A stretch of 64,000 nucleotides of DNA from an uncultured Marinobacter sp. (GTDB taxonomy: Bacteria; Pseudomonadota; Gammaproteobacteria; Pseudomonadales; Oleiphilaceae), in contig NZ_CANLBK010000001.1 in the NCBI RefSeq assembly GCF_947488835.1, positions 1,426,001 to 1,490,000 on the forward strand. The letters are read 5' to 3'. The translations under genes and the position numbers were made by a program. Below are positions 34,221 through 42,735 of this stretch, in pieces. The notes under the pieces were generated by a model. The model saw only the letters and a list, made by a program, of their open reading frames with translations. It was not told where the DNA came from and ran no database searches. Position 1 is the stretch's first letter. The number at the start of each line of letters is the position of its first letter.

Positions 34221-35213
34221 ATGTACAAGCGCCCCAGTCACAGAGTCTGTATAGCACTGATACTTCTCTCGTTGTCGTTTTCCATTGGGGCAAAGACTAG
34301 AAACGGACAGGCCGAAGCGTTGTTCCAAGAAGGAATGACACTCTATCAGCAACGTTATAGCGCTGTAGCTATTACACCATTAGAGAAAGCGGCAAAACTG
34401 GGTCACGCGGGAGCAGCGTATCAAGTAGGGGAGATACTTCGCCGGCGTTACACCTTCATTACGGAAGAAGCCGAAGAATTCTATCGCCAGGCAGCAGAAG
34501 GGGGCGAGGTTTATGCCATGCTGCGACTGGCTAAACAAAGCAAGCTGTGTGGAACGCTTCGACACTGTGATTACGACCGAGAGCGATGGCTCGAACGTGC
34601 GATAGAAACGGCACTCCCCCAAGCGAAAACAGGTGACACCGGTGCCATGATGGCCGTTGGAGCGGCCTATGCGGCAGCAGGCAAGCCTGAAAAGGACTTC
34701 GAATGGGTTGAACGGGCAGCCAAAACTGGTGATGCCTTTGCGCAATACTGGATGGCTATCATGCTGGGCGAACTTGGTCGGGGCTTTTATTGGACCGACA
34801 AAGGCCGCCGCGAAGACGTACTCAAATGGCTGCGCGCCTCGGCGGAGAACGGCTTTCCCAAGGCGATCTGGAAGCTTTCAGTGGAGCTAAAAGAAGACGG
34901 AAGATTCCAGGAGGCGAACAAGTGGGTTGATTATATGGGGAAAACTGATTACTTCAACGCGCTCTATAACTACGGTTTGATCCTGCTTGACGGCCCGGAC
35001 GGCATGTTCCGATATCCGGAAGCCCGGCCGGTCGAAGGTCTCGCAGTATTAATTGCATTGCATCGCCAAAAAGGCAGCTCGGAAGTGAAATTGGCAATCG
35101 AGGATTATAAGGAAACTTTAGATAATGGAATTATATCGGAAGCCGAAGCTCTTTCTGAGTCATTGTTAGTAGATACCCCGATTCTTTTTTACCTCCCCAA
35201 GTTCGGAATTTAA
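34221..35213 (+). CDS. orphan secreted Sel1-repeat protein, candidate immunity (copy C)
   Basis: The 330-aa protein has a Sec-type N-terminus (about 24 residues, ending IGAK) and Sel1 repeats (AAKLGHAGAAYQVGEIL, AAEGGEVYAMLRLAK, AENGFPKAIWKLSVEL), ending DTPILFYLPKFGI. It is closest to copy A, including a 65-bp identical tract. There is no intact effector before it, only the 39-nt scar, so it is an orphan immunity gene that may protect against neighbours carrying the lost effector. Confidence 0.78.
   Translation: MYKRPSHRVCIALILLSLSFSIGAKTRNGQAEALFQEGMTLYQQRYSAVAITPLEKAAKLGHAGAAYQVGEILRRRYTFITEEAEEFYRQAAEGGEVYAMLRLAKQSKLCGTLRHCDYDRERWLERAIETALPQAKTGDTGAMMAVGAAYAAAGKPEKDFEWVERAAKTGDAFAQYWMAIMLGELGRGFYWTDKGRREDVLKWLRASAENGFPKAIWKLSVELKEDGRFQEANKWVDYMGKTDYFNALYNYGLILLDGPDGMFRYPEARPVEGLAVLIALHRQKGSSEVKLAIEDYKETLDNGIISEAEALSESLLVDTPILFYLPKFGI
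34803..34867 (+). repeat. 65-bp tract identical to 26059-26123
   Basis: Partner of the tract at 26059-26123 inside the first Sel1 gene. The perfect identity stands out from diverged flanks. Confidence 0.85.
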
Positions 35214-35264
35214 CATCAACAGCCTTCAATCAATCGTATAAAACCAGTTTTCAAGGAGGAAAGC

Positions 35265-35564
35265 ATACCCACGCCAGACACCAACCAACCCAAACAAAAG
35301 AACCGCCTGATAACTCTGGTTCTCGCTATGTTCCTCGGAATCTTCGGCATTGACCGCTTCTACCTCGGCAAATGGAAATCCGGTATCGCCAAAGGCCTCA
35401 CGACTGGGGGCCTTGGCATCTGGTAGTTCATCGATGGCGCGATGGTTTTGCTTGACGCTTTTCTGCACTTACTCGGAAAAGACACCGGTTTCGTCAAAGA
35501 TGCACGCGGCCAGGATCTTCGTCTTGGGCTTTGGAGCTACAAGAAGGTGATCCGGTACTACTAA
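35265..35564 (+). pseudogene. second TM2 copy, inactivated
   Basis: It is closely similar to the TM2 gene at 26521, including the AAGGAGG ribosome site, but the start codon has become ATA (35265-35267) and a Trp codon of the IWWFID motif has become TAG (35424-35426). Homology stops at about 35532, where the intact copy continues differently. Both lesions are single-base changes, so decay looks recent. Confidence 0.88.
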
Positions 35565-35692
35565 AAGTGCTGAAGCTTACCCCCTCCACGCACAAAGTAC
35601 GCGAGCGCCGCTTGGCAAATATGCTCAAGGGGCGCGAGCCACAAACGCCCTCTCTCGTTCCGGAGGGAGCGGAAATCAGTCAGCTGATGTAA
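35531..35692 (+). pseudogene. 3' fragment of an unidentified gene
   Basis: From the end of TM2 homology a frame reads LELQEGDPVLLKVLKLTPST through RERRLANMLKGREPQ to ISQLM-stop (35690-35692). It looks like a genuine protein C-terminus (codon choice, charged helix) but has no start of its own and is in a different frame from the TM2 remnant. It may be the missing 3' end of a gene cut during assembly of the island, possibly the one truncated at 27562; I cannot show this. Confidence 0.4.
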
Positions 35693-35701
35693 ATGCTTTA
35701 C

Positions 35702-36400
35702 CTAACCCGCCAGCTTAGGCAAAAACGAAGTATCCACCCAATACCTCTTCAAATTCCCCTCATCCACCAACACAGGAACTTTATCCTGGCTAACGTGGTC
35801 GGTCGGATCAAACCACAGATTATCGCTACGAAAAACATGAAGCTCGCGGGTCTGCGGGTGCTGCCACTGACATACAAGCCTGAAAGGGTTACGACCGTTT
35901 ACGGTCAGGCTGGTGTTTTGCTCTACCCCTTGAAACGAGGCGTGAATTTCAACGCCATTTTGCTGAAGGTAGGCTTTTGAGCGCCCTTTCATCACGCCAT
36001 AAGCCATCATTCCGCCACCGATAAGTCCGAACACAGAGCCTAAAACACCAGCAATCACTGCCCCGCCCCAAAGCGAGAAGAAGCCGTCGATCATGGCGTC
36101 TTCCGGATTGGCAGGCTCATAAAATACGGTTACCTGTTCGCCCCGGTTGTATGAAGGCGGGTTAGAACCCGAGTTGGACTGGAACTCAATTTCGCGACCG
36201 CCGGCGGCCCTGAATTGAACAACAGGGAAATAACTGGTGGAGTCACTGGAACGCGAGCGTATCAGCTCAACGACGGTGCCCTGAGCGGTTTCGGAACGTT
36301 CCAGAAATGATGTGGTGTTGGTGTACAAAGCAAAGGCGCCCACCAGCATGGCGGCACCAACAATGGCAAAAACGTATTTGATTACATTCAGAGTCTTCAA
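35702..36400 (-). CDS. DUF3592 membrane protein
   Basis: The 232-aa protein has a membrane helix at residues 8-26, an extracytoplasmic DUF3592 domain (AQGTVVELIRSRSSDSTSYF, FPVVQF, RGEQVTVFYEPANPEDAMID) and a second hydrophobic segment (LWGGAVIAGVLGSVFGLIGGGMM), then a C-terminal soluble part. Function unknown. It ends 10 bp from the island's last fragment and marks the return to ordinary sequence. Confidence 0.82.
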   Translation of the reverse strand: MKTLNVIKYVFAIVGAAMLVGAFALYTNTTSFLERSETAQGTVVELIRSRSSDSTSYFPVVQFRAAGGREIEFQSNSGSNPPSYNRGEQVTVFYEPANPEDAMIDGFFSLWGGAVIAGVLGSVFGLIGGGMMAYGVMKGRSKAYLQQNGVEIHASFQGVEQNTSLTVNGRNPFRLVCQWQHPQTRELHVFRSDNLWFDPTDHVSQDKVPVLVDEGNLKRYWVDTSFLPKLAG

Positions 36401-36516
36401 CGATATCTTCCTTTTTAAGCGTTGAGTTTTGGTGTGCAGCGCCCCTACCTTGGGGCGCTCAAACTGCGCGCAGGATTATACCCTCAAATTACTGCAAAAT
36501 CCTGCACGATAGCCGC

Positions 36517-38385
36517 TCACATCCTGATCAGCGGCAAATCGTCATCACTGCCCAGCCTGCGCACTTCCCGCAGCAGTTCATCTCCATCCGCCAGCCCCAA
36601 CTGCAGCACATTCCGGAAGCTTTGCGTTATGCGAACGGAATAGCCAAGGTCGTGCATGAGCGAACTGGCTTGCAGGTTATTGAGCTGGCCTTTGCGCACA
36701 TCTGTGAAAATTCGGTGGCGAAAGCCAGCATCAAACTTTGCCGCTTCGCTATCCACCCAATCCAAGCGATGGCGCCAGACTTCATCCGGCACCTCCAGCC
36801 TGCTCACCTCACGCACTTGCCGTAACACCCATAACAGATGCCGGCGCAGCTCCATGTAGTGTTCGTGAGCAAGTGAGCGTTCGTCGCGCAGATATCGGCC
36901 AAGGTTTTTCTGCAGGGCTTTTGCATCTTTCACTGCATCCACCAGTTGTAGAGCTGTCATCTGGCAGGTCATCCAGAACTGCTGGTGTTCCTCTTCTTTC
37001 GTGGTGTCCAGGCGGCTCATAAAGCCCAGCAGATCGGAATAGACCACTTTGATATGGCGCCGATAAAGGTCCTCGGTATCAAGCCCCTCAGACTCATCCG
37101 GCCTCGCATTCAAGCGCGCCTCATCCACTTCACGGGAGATCAATTGCTCTACAGGCTGATACAGCGCATGGCAGATGACCTCAAGGCTAAGCCGCCCAAG
37201 GTGCTGCAATTCCTGGACTACCGCTCGGGAGGCCGTATCAACAGAGGCCAGCGCCGCCTCATTCAGGTAGCGTGCGTGGCTTTCTGGCAGCTCCCGTTGT
37301 TCCACAGGGTTACGTGGCCCGGTCGTCGCATCTGTAATCAAAACGGCTGGCTCTGCCCTATCCGGCAATACCCTGCGCAATCCGCGTTCCAGCTGTTTTT
37401 GCCAAGGCCAGAACAGCAACACACCAATTACGTTGAACAGAGTCTGGAACATGGCCAGTTGCAAGAGCGTGTTTTCTCCGGCGCCAAACACGGCCATCAG
37501 TATTTGGGATAGCCAGGTAAGTGGCGATAAAAGCAGAAAGGTAACCACACCTGTGAGGATGTTGAACAAGGCATGTACCAAGGCAAGCCGCTGACCACTG
37601 CGGTTGCCGCCCAGCCAGCCCACAATGGCAGTGGTAACACTACTGCCAATATTGCCACCAATTGCGATGGCAATGCCCTGCCACAGCTCGATCTGCCCCC
37701 CGGCCAAAGCAGCCAGAACCAGCATCAAAGTAGCGTGACTGGACTGCAAAACGGCTGTTAACAGAAGGCCAATCGCAACAAAACTAAGCTGAACCAGAAA
37801 GCTGCTGTCCACGGAGCCGGCAAAATCAATAGCACCACCAAACTCGCTGAACCCGTTCTTAATCTGGTCGATACCCAGAAAGATAAACGCAATGCCCAAC
37901 ACAATGCGGCCAAATGCCTTGCCTTTCGCGGAGCTGAAGCCGGCAAGCACCCCAAACACCAACAACGGCAACGCCAGAGGGCTCAGGCTGAAATTCTGGC
38001 CCGCCGCGGCCAGCAGCCAGATGCCTCCGCTGGTTCCCAGATTAATACCCAGAAGAATGGAGATACCGCCCGCCAGATGGATCAGCCCGGTACTTATGAA
38101 CGCAATGGTCAAGAGGGACATCAAGGTGGTAGATTGCAGAATCATCGTGCCGCCCACACCGAACATCAAGCCTTTGAAGGGTGTAGCCGTACTGCGCTCC
38201 AATAACTGCTCCAACCGGCCGCCGGCGAGTTCTTTCAAGCCTTCTTCAAGGCATTGCATACCAAACAAAAACAGCGCCAAGCCTGCACAAAGCTGCAGCC
38301 AGCCAGAGCTGTACCAAAAACTGGTCGACAATATCACCAGTGCAAGTGTCGGCAATACAAACGATTTCATTCTAGTCATTTGCAC
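36517..38385 (-). CDS. Na/Pi cotransporter family protein with PhoU-like tail
   Basis: The 622-aa inner-membrane protein has two inverted Na/Pi repeats carrying the QSTT (LQSTTLMSLLTIAF) and QSSH (LQSSHATLMLVLAAL) motifs, with GINLGTSG and GGNIGSSVTT turns. A cytosolic helical tail of about 250 residues (from about 370) resembles PhoU. Bacterial members (NptA/YjbB) move phosphate with sodium, YjbB outward. Direction here is not known. It is monocistronic. Confidence 0.9.
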   Translation of the reverse strand: MQMTRMKSFVLPTLALVILSTSFWYSSGWLQLCAGLALFLFGMQCLEEGLKELAGGRLEQLLERSTATPFKGLMFGVGGTMILQSTTLMSLLTIAFISTGLIHLAGGISILLGINLGTSGGIWLLAAAGQNFSLSPLALPLLVFGVLAGFSSAKGKAFGRIVLGIAFIFLGIDQIKNGFSEFGGAIDFAGSVDSSFLVQLSFVAIGLLLTAVLQSSHATLMLVLAALAGGQIELWQGIAIAIGGNIGSSVTTAIVGWLGGNRSGQRLALVHALFNILTGVVTFLLLSPLTWLSQILMAVFGAGENTLLQLAMFQTLFNVIGVLLFWPWQKQLERGLRRVLPDRAEPAVLITDATTGPRNPVEQRELPESHARYLNEAALASVDTASRAVVQELQHLGRLSLEVICHALYQPVEQLISREVDEARLNARPDESEGLDTEDLYRRHIKVVYSDLLGFMSRLDTTKEEEHQQFWMTCQMTALQLVDAVKDAKALQKNLGRYLRDERSLAHEHYMELRRHLLWVLRQVREVSRLEVPDEVWRHRLDWVDSEAAKFDAGFRHRIFTDVRKGQLNNLQASSLMHDLGYSVRITQSFRNVLQLGLADGDELLREVRRLGSDDDLPLIRM

Positions 38386-38510
38386 TAAATCCGGAAGTTG
38401 GCATCAACGCGGTAGCATTCTGATTACGATAGCAGATAAGTAGCAAATCCAACTCTGTGAGTTCACGCTAGACTGGTAGGTATAAACATCCGGAACACGA
38501 GAGAGATTCT

Positions 38511-39638
38511 TTGAAAAAGCTCCTCCTGATTTTTGCATTGGCTCTTCTTATGGCGACTGTATTCACCACCTTCTCCCAGCCAGTGCCCATTGAGCAGAAG
38601 TTGATCAACATTCAGGCCGCCGACGTGCTTGGCAATTTCTCCAGCATTGAGAAGGAGCCGGTTGAAATACAGGCAATACTGTTGGATATGGCCGATGACC
38701 CTCTCCTGCTATTAAAGGCCCAGGCTGCCTTCATTCGCTACCCCGAAATGGCCCGGGAGTTGTTTCCGCTTTACGCTGCCGAGCCGGAGTTCCGGGATAT
38801 TCTGAGGCGCTATGGCGAAGACATTCTGCCACCCATCCAACTCTTTGTGAGCCAGCCCGTTAGCACCATTGAATGGATGAACAAGGCGTCTCGTCATTAC
38901 CAGACTGCCAAGCGTTTCTTTACCGGCGCCCCGGAGGCATCCGAACCTGACAACCAGCCACCCAGCGACCGCAAAGACCTCTCGCCGGCGGAGCGGGGTT
39001 GGTACGCCATCAATTTCATTCAAAGTGAAGGCCACGATTTTCTTGGCCAGTTTATTGTCGATAACCAAAGCAAGACTCAATGGATAGGCACCGAAAGGGT
39101 GCTCGAAGGGCTGAATCAGTTTTTTGCCAGCGGCATTCGTGACCTGGAGCGAAACTACCGCTCTGGAACTGAGATCACAGCCAGCGACGTTGGCTGGGCT
39201 TCGGTGGACATGCTGATCTTTGCCAGTGCAGTGAAAGTGCTCCAGGCTGGCCGTGTTGCAGCCGTCACCACAAAGAGTGCAAGCCGGGGCACTCGCTCCG
39301 CCGCTTTGGCCGCACGGGTTACCCGCAGCGGGAAAATGGTGCTAAGCAGCGCTCGATACGCCAAGTGGCCCTTGATTGTCGGGGCAGGCTACCTCGTTAT
39401 TACCCACCCCAGCCTGATAAACGACTTGCTGGCAGGTGTGGCGGATGTACTCGGGTACCCGGTGCTGGCGGTTCAGTTTGTGGGCTGGTTGCTACTACTG
39501 ATCCCTGCCCTATACATCGGCAGCTGGCTGTTATGGTTGTTGGCCCCGGTGTTGATGGCGCTGTTCCGGGCCTTGAGCCTTCTGGTGGCCAAGCTAAGTG
39601 GCAGGCGGCATAGCCAATCGGGATACGGTAAGCTATAG
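38511..39638 (+). CDS. hypothetical membrane protein, TTG start
   Basis: The 375-aa protein starts at a TTG behind GAGAGA; no ATG fits, because the signal-like segment KKLLLIFALALLMATVFTTF begins at once. The middle is soluble and helical. Two or three hydrophobic segments lie near the C-terminus (about 295-350, including GWLLLLIPALYIGSWLLWLLA). Family not recognised. It is followed by a DUF72 gene 37 bp downstream. Confidence 0.75.
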   Translation: MKKLLLIFALALLMATVFTTFSQPVPIEQKLINIQAADVLGNFSSIEKEPVEIQAILLDMADDPLLLLKAQAAFIRYPEMARELFPLYAAEPEFRDILRRYGEDILPPIQLFVSQPVSTIEWMNKASRHYQTAKRFFTGAPEASEPDNQPPSDRKDLSPAERGWYAINFIQSEGHDFLGQFIVDNQSKTQWIGTERVLEGLNQFFASGIRDLERNYRSGTEITASDVGWASVDMLIFASAVKVLQAGRVAAVTTKSASRGTRSAALAARVTRSGKMVLSSARYAKWPLIVGAGYLVITHPSLINDLLAGVADVLGYPVLAVQFVGWLLLLIPALYIGSWLLWLLAPVLMALFRALSLLVAKLSGRRHSQSGYGKL

Positions 39639-39675
39639 GGCAAACTTAAAGCCTTATCCCCCGGAACCACTGACA

Positions 39676-40521
39676 ATGGCACTCCCCTACTTTCTTGGCT
39701 GCCCTCAGTGGCAACACTCCGCTTGGAACAGTCGGCTACCGTCAGATACGAGCCCGCTGCGCCGGTATAGCCGGATTTTTAACTGTGTGGAGGGCAACAC
39801 AACCTTTTACGCGACACCCAGCCGCGAGCAGTGCCTTCAATGGCGTTCCCAGGTGCCAGACAGCTTTCGCTTTCTGCTTAAATTTCCCCGCAACATCACC
39901 CACGACCGGCTGCTATCCGGCGTAGACGCGGACATGCGGGATTTCCTGACTATTGTCGCACCACTGGAGGATGTACTCGGTCCGTTTTTGCTGCAGCTAC
40001 CTGCCGCATTTGGGCCCGTGCATCTGAATAATCTATGGCAATTTATTGATGCCCTGCCAGCACCACTGACATGCACTGTAGAGGTTCGTCACAGCGCCTT
40101 CTTCAGCAAGGGCGAGGCTGAAAGAATCCTGAATCGTGGCCTTCGAGAGCGCAATATCGCACGCGTATGCATGGACACCCGGGCCCTGTTTGCGGCCACT
40201 CCAGACAACGAAGTCACCATAGAGGCCCAACGCAAGAAACCCCGAGTGCCGGTGCACTTACTTCCCGGCGATGCAGAGCCTGTAATCCGCTACATCGGTC
40301 ACCCGAATCTGGAAGCCAACCGGTACTACCTGGCACCCTGGGTTGAACGCGTAGCCACATGGATTGAGGAAAACCGGCGCCCCTATTTTTTCCTGCACAT
40401 GCCGGATATTGGCGACGCCCTTGCGCTCACGGAAATCTGGGCTGAACTTTTAAGCGCTCGCGTGGATGGGCTGGATGCCCTGAGGTTCAATGAAAAGCAG
40501 CCCCAACTGGGCCTTTTCTAA
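39676..40521 (+). CDS. DUF72 TIM-barrel protein
   Basis: This 281-aa cytosolic protein has the DUF72 (YecE) pattern: FLGCPQWQHSAW near the N-terminus, FNCVEGNTTFYATPS, FLLKFPRNITHDR, the TCTVEVRHSAFF strand, and the YYLAPWVERVATWIEE and YFFLHMPDIGDA ends. The ATG at 39676 (MALPYFLG) opens the conserved domain; the upstream extension lacks conservation and overlaps the previous gene. Biochemical role of DUF72 unknown. Confidence 0.88.
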   Translation: MALPYFLGCPQWQHSAWNSRLPSDTSPLRRYSRIFNCVEGNTTFYATPSREQCLQWRSQVPDSFRFLLKFPRNITHDRLLSGVDADMRDFLTIVAPLEDVLGPFLLQLPAAFGPVHLNNLWQFIDALPAPLTCTVEVRHSAFFSKGEAERILNRGLRERNIARVCMDTRALFAATPDNEVTIEAQRKKPRVPVHLLPGDAEPVIRYIGHPNLEANRYYLAPWVERVATWIEENRRPYFFLHMPDIGDALALTEIWAELLSARVDGLDALRFNEKQPQLGLF

Positions 40522-40672
40522 AACTGGGAACCATTGTAGAGACATGATCTCCCTTGTCTTCACTCGAGCCAACTCACTTTCACGACGCGCAGAAACACAA
40601 GGTTGCCGATGAAAACATTCGGTGCCAAGCTTTCGGCACGAGACAAACTCGCACACAAATAAGGAACACGAC

Positions 40673-40876
40673 ATGGGAAGCTCGAAACTCGTAGGTATTG
40701 TGTTACTCGTAGTAGGCATCGCCCTGCTCTTTTTTGGTTATCAATCAACCCAGTCAGTTGGCGATCAGATAAGCGAAACACTTACTGGGCGTTTCACTGA
40801 CGATACTATGTGGTATCTGATTGGTGGTGCCGCCCTGATCGCCGCCGGCGGATTTCTTTCATTTTTCAAAAAATAA
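40673..40876 (+). CDS. DUF3185 small membrane protein
   Basis: The 67-aa protein starts at the ATG at 40673 behind AAGGAA. Two helices (LVGIVLLVVGIALLFFGY and MWYLIGGAALIAAGGFLSFF) flank a polar loop, QSTQSVGDQISETLTGRFTD, typical of DUF3185. It lies 15 bp before the DUF3096 gene; the pair probably forms one transcript. Role unknown. Confidence 0.85.
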   Translation: MGSSKLVGIVLLVVGIALLFFGYQSTQSVGDQISETLTGRFTDDTMWYLIGGAALIAAGGFLSFFKK

Positions 40877-40891
40877 TCACTGAGGACAGTT

Positions 40892-41035
40892 ATGACGATT
40901 CACCTGGAACTTGCCCCGCTAATCAGCTTGGGTGCAGGCATTGGCGTTCTGGTATTCCCCCGCTTGCTCAACTACATCGTTGCAGGCTACCTGATTACCC
41001 TTGGCGTTCTGGGACTGCTGGGACACTCGCTATAG
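40892..41035 (+). CDS. DUF3096 small membrane protein, 47 aa
   Basis: The ORF MTIHLELAPLISLGAGIGVL ... ending GLLGHSL is one near-continuous hydrophobic stretch with the LNYIVAGYLI segment characteristic of DUF3096. GAGGACAG precedes the ATG. It is too short for routine gene callers. Its stop is 40 bp from the GacA-like box of the sRNA that follows. Confidence 0.8.
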   Translation: MTIHLELAPLISLGAGIGVLVFPRLLNYIVAGYLITLGVLGLLGHSL

Positions 41036-41074
41036 CATATCGCTTTCGCGAATATGGCTTATACCTACGAGGCC

Positions 41075-41092
41075 TGTAGGAAATGTCTCACA
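41075..41092 (+). promoter_or_regulatory. GacA-type upstream activating sequence
   Basis: TGTAGGAAATGTCTCACA fits the GacA/UvrY box TGTAAG-NN-AT-NN-CTTACA at 10 of the 12 outer specified positions, with both central AT bases also matching. Its centre is about 65 bp upstream of the inferred sRNA start. A TAGAAT -10 box at 41136-41141 fits the same promoter. Confidence 0.75.
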
Positions 41093-41147
41093 AGCCAATG
41101 GGCCAATCTCCCGTACCCCCCAAACACCCTGTCGCTAGAATAAGCAG

Positions 41148-41405
41148 TGTCAGGGATGACAAGCCAGCAAGGAACGTTGGCACAGGGATGAATGCTCCAT
41201 GGAACCGGAGCGCCCATAAGGATTTGGGGCGATCAAAGGGATGTTGAACGGTCGAAAGGAATTGGAACTGCCCGAAGGATATGGGCTTTCAAGGATGACC
41301 AGGGATGAAGCGCTCAGGAAGAGTGCAGCCTGAAGGAACAGGCGGGGGTCAGCCACGGAGCAAGGGATACATGGAATGTAATCCTTGTCCGTGCACTGCT
41401 TTTCC
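41148..41405 (+). ncRNA. Csr/Rsm-antagonist sRNA (CsrB/RsmZ-like)
   Basis: The 240-nt core holds 17 GGA trinucleotides, mostly AGGGA, AAGGA or CAGGA, against about four expected. Such clustering is the signature of RNAs that titrate the translational repressor CsrA/RsmA. The 3' end folds into a long hairpin with ATGGAAT in its loop. The GacA-like box and a -10 sequence sit upstream. Ends are approximate: the start is set from the -10 (TAGAAT, 41136-41141), the end from the hairpin and T-run. No protein-coding frame explains the region. Confidence 0.82.
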
Positions 41406-41408
41406 CAG
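41354..41408 (+). terminator. terminal hairpin of the sRNA
   Basis: The arms CACGGA (41354-41359) and TCCGTG (41388-41393) close a stem that continues inward as CAAGG/CCTTG and TACAT/ATGTA, with one bulge and one mismatch. The loop is a single GGA. CACTGCTTTTCC follows. It probably doubles as a CsrA-binding hairpin and a weak intrinsic terminator. Confidence 0.65.
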
Positions 41409-41528
41409 ACATTCCTTCACACCTTTTTCGTATTTGATCTCCACCCAAAACGCCAGAACCCCTGCTTTTGCTGCATTGCACCCTGACTCAAAACCATAAC
41501 CACACAATTAGTCTCAGGAGTCACTTGC

Positions 41529-41798
41529 ATGAAGCACACATCTTTTTTCGCCACACTCGTTCTACTGTTCAGCCTGGCAACGGGGTTTGCCTATGCAGAG
41601 CAGCCAATCATTAATATCAACAGCGCAGACGTAGCCACTCTGGCAAACCTCGACGGCATTGGCGCCAGCAAAGCAGAAGCTATTGTCGCTTACCGCGATG
41701 CCAATGGTCCTTTCAAAACACCTGAGGAGCTATCCAACGTTAAAGGTATAGGCGCACGCACTGTAGAAAAAAATGCTGAGCGGTTAACGGTAAAATAA
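41529..41798 (+). CDS. comEA: ComEA-family helix-hairpin-helix DNA-binding protein
   Basis: The 89-aa protein has a Sec signal peptide (residues 1-23, ending AYA) and a helix-hairpin-helix domain with ININSADVATLANLDGIGAS and LSNVKGIGARTVEKN, the two halves of the ComEA fold. It is exported and binds double-stranded DNA in the periplasm during transformation. It is monocistronic, closed by a strong terminator. The short one-domain form is normal in gammaproteobacteria. Confidence 0.92.
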   Translation: MKHTSFFATLVLLFSLATGFAYAEQPIININSADVATLANLDGIGASKAEAIVAYRDANGPFKTPEELSNVKGIGARTVEKNAERLTVK

Positions 41799-41822
41799 AC
41801 ATTGCCCTAGATCGTGTCAGAC

Positions 41823-41845
41823 GGCGGCCTCCAGCCGCCATTTTT
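41823..41845 (+). terminator. intrinsic terminator after comEA
   Basis: GGCGGC (41823-41828) and GCCGCC (41834-41839) form a GC stem with loop CTCCA, followed by ATTTTT. Confidence 0.88.
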
Positions 41846-41955
41846 AACCGCTGCTCTCTTCTCCACTCCTGCTCAAACAAAAGTCGTCTGGCAACACCCC
41901 GGCCGCCGCTCTATGATTGCTGGACAACAATGATAACCAGCTCGAGTGGCACGCT

Positions 41956-42735
41956 ATGGCAGATCCCATCAAGATTTACCCGCCAAAACCTTCCCACGTT
42001 TATTTTTACGCGACCTGCCTGATAGACATGTTCTACCCCGACGCCGGTATGGCCGGGATACAACTGCTCGAGCGCGAAGGTATCAAGGTCTGCTTTCCCG
42101 AAGACCAAACCTGTTGCGGCCAGCCGGCCTACACCTCTGGCTACCATGATGAGGCTCGAGCCGTTGCAAAGGCCCAGCTCGACCTGTTCCCGGAGGACTG
42201 GCCCATCGTTGTGCCCTCCGGCTCCTGTGGCGGAATGATGCGAAAGCATTACCCCAGCCTGTTCAAGCACACCCGCCAGGAAGCCAAAGCCATCGACATT
42301 GCCGCGCGAACCTGGGAGCTGACGGATTTTCTTCTGAACGTTTGCCATATAAAACTGGAAGACGTGGGTGAGCCCACCACGGTTGCAATGCACACTTCTT
42401 GCTCAGCTCGCAGGGAGATGGGCGTTGCGGAAGTTGGCCCCCGGCTCATTGGTCAACTCAACAATGTCAGCCTGGTTGAACAAACCCGGGCGGAAGAGTG
42501 TTGTGGCTTTGGTGGCACGTTTGCCGTGCGCCACCCAGAGATTTCGGGGGCCATGGTCAGCGAAAAAGTAGACACTCTGACCGACACTGGCGCCGGTGAG
42601 TTTGTGACAACGGATTGCGGCTGCCTTATGAATATTGCCGGCTATGCAGAGAAGAATCGCAAACCCCTGGCTGGCCAGCACATCCTGAGCTTTCTCTGGG
42701 ATCGCACTAACCCCGGTAAAGGGGGCGAGTCATGA
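41956..42735 (+). CDS. lutA: L-lactate utilization protein LutA
   Basis: This 259-aa Fe-S oxidoreductase subunit (LldE) has two CCG motifs of the cysteine-rich CCG domain: TCCGQPA (from residue 52) and ECCGFGG (from about 181). The second half also has TTDCGCLMNIAG. The ATG at 41956 was chosen because it opens the domain. With LutB and LutC it oxidises L-lactate to pyruvate in the cytosol. It overlaps lutB by 4 bp. Confidence 0.93.
   Translation: MADPIKIYPPKPSHVYFYATCLIDMFYPDAGMAGIQLLEREGIKVCFPEDQTCCGQPAYTSGYHDEARAVAKAQLDLFPEDWPIVVPSGSCGGMMRKHYPSLFKHTRQEAKAIDIAARTWELTDFLLNVCHIKLEDVGEPTTVAMHTSCSARREMGVAEVGPRLIGQLNNVSLVEQTRAEECCGFGGTFAVRHPEISGAMVSEKVDTLTDTGAGEFVTTDCGCLMNIAGYAEKNRKPLAGQHILSFLWDRTNPGKGGES

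Noticed and set aside
18166..35213. Integrase, transposase or attachment sites bounding the island
   Set aside because: No such gene or flanking direct repeat is visible; the internal vgrG repeat is enough to explain rearrangement.
40810..41079. 89-codon frame spanning DUF3185 and DUF3096
   Set aside because: It is out of frame with both small membrane genes, which have proper ribosome sites and hydrophobic patterns.
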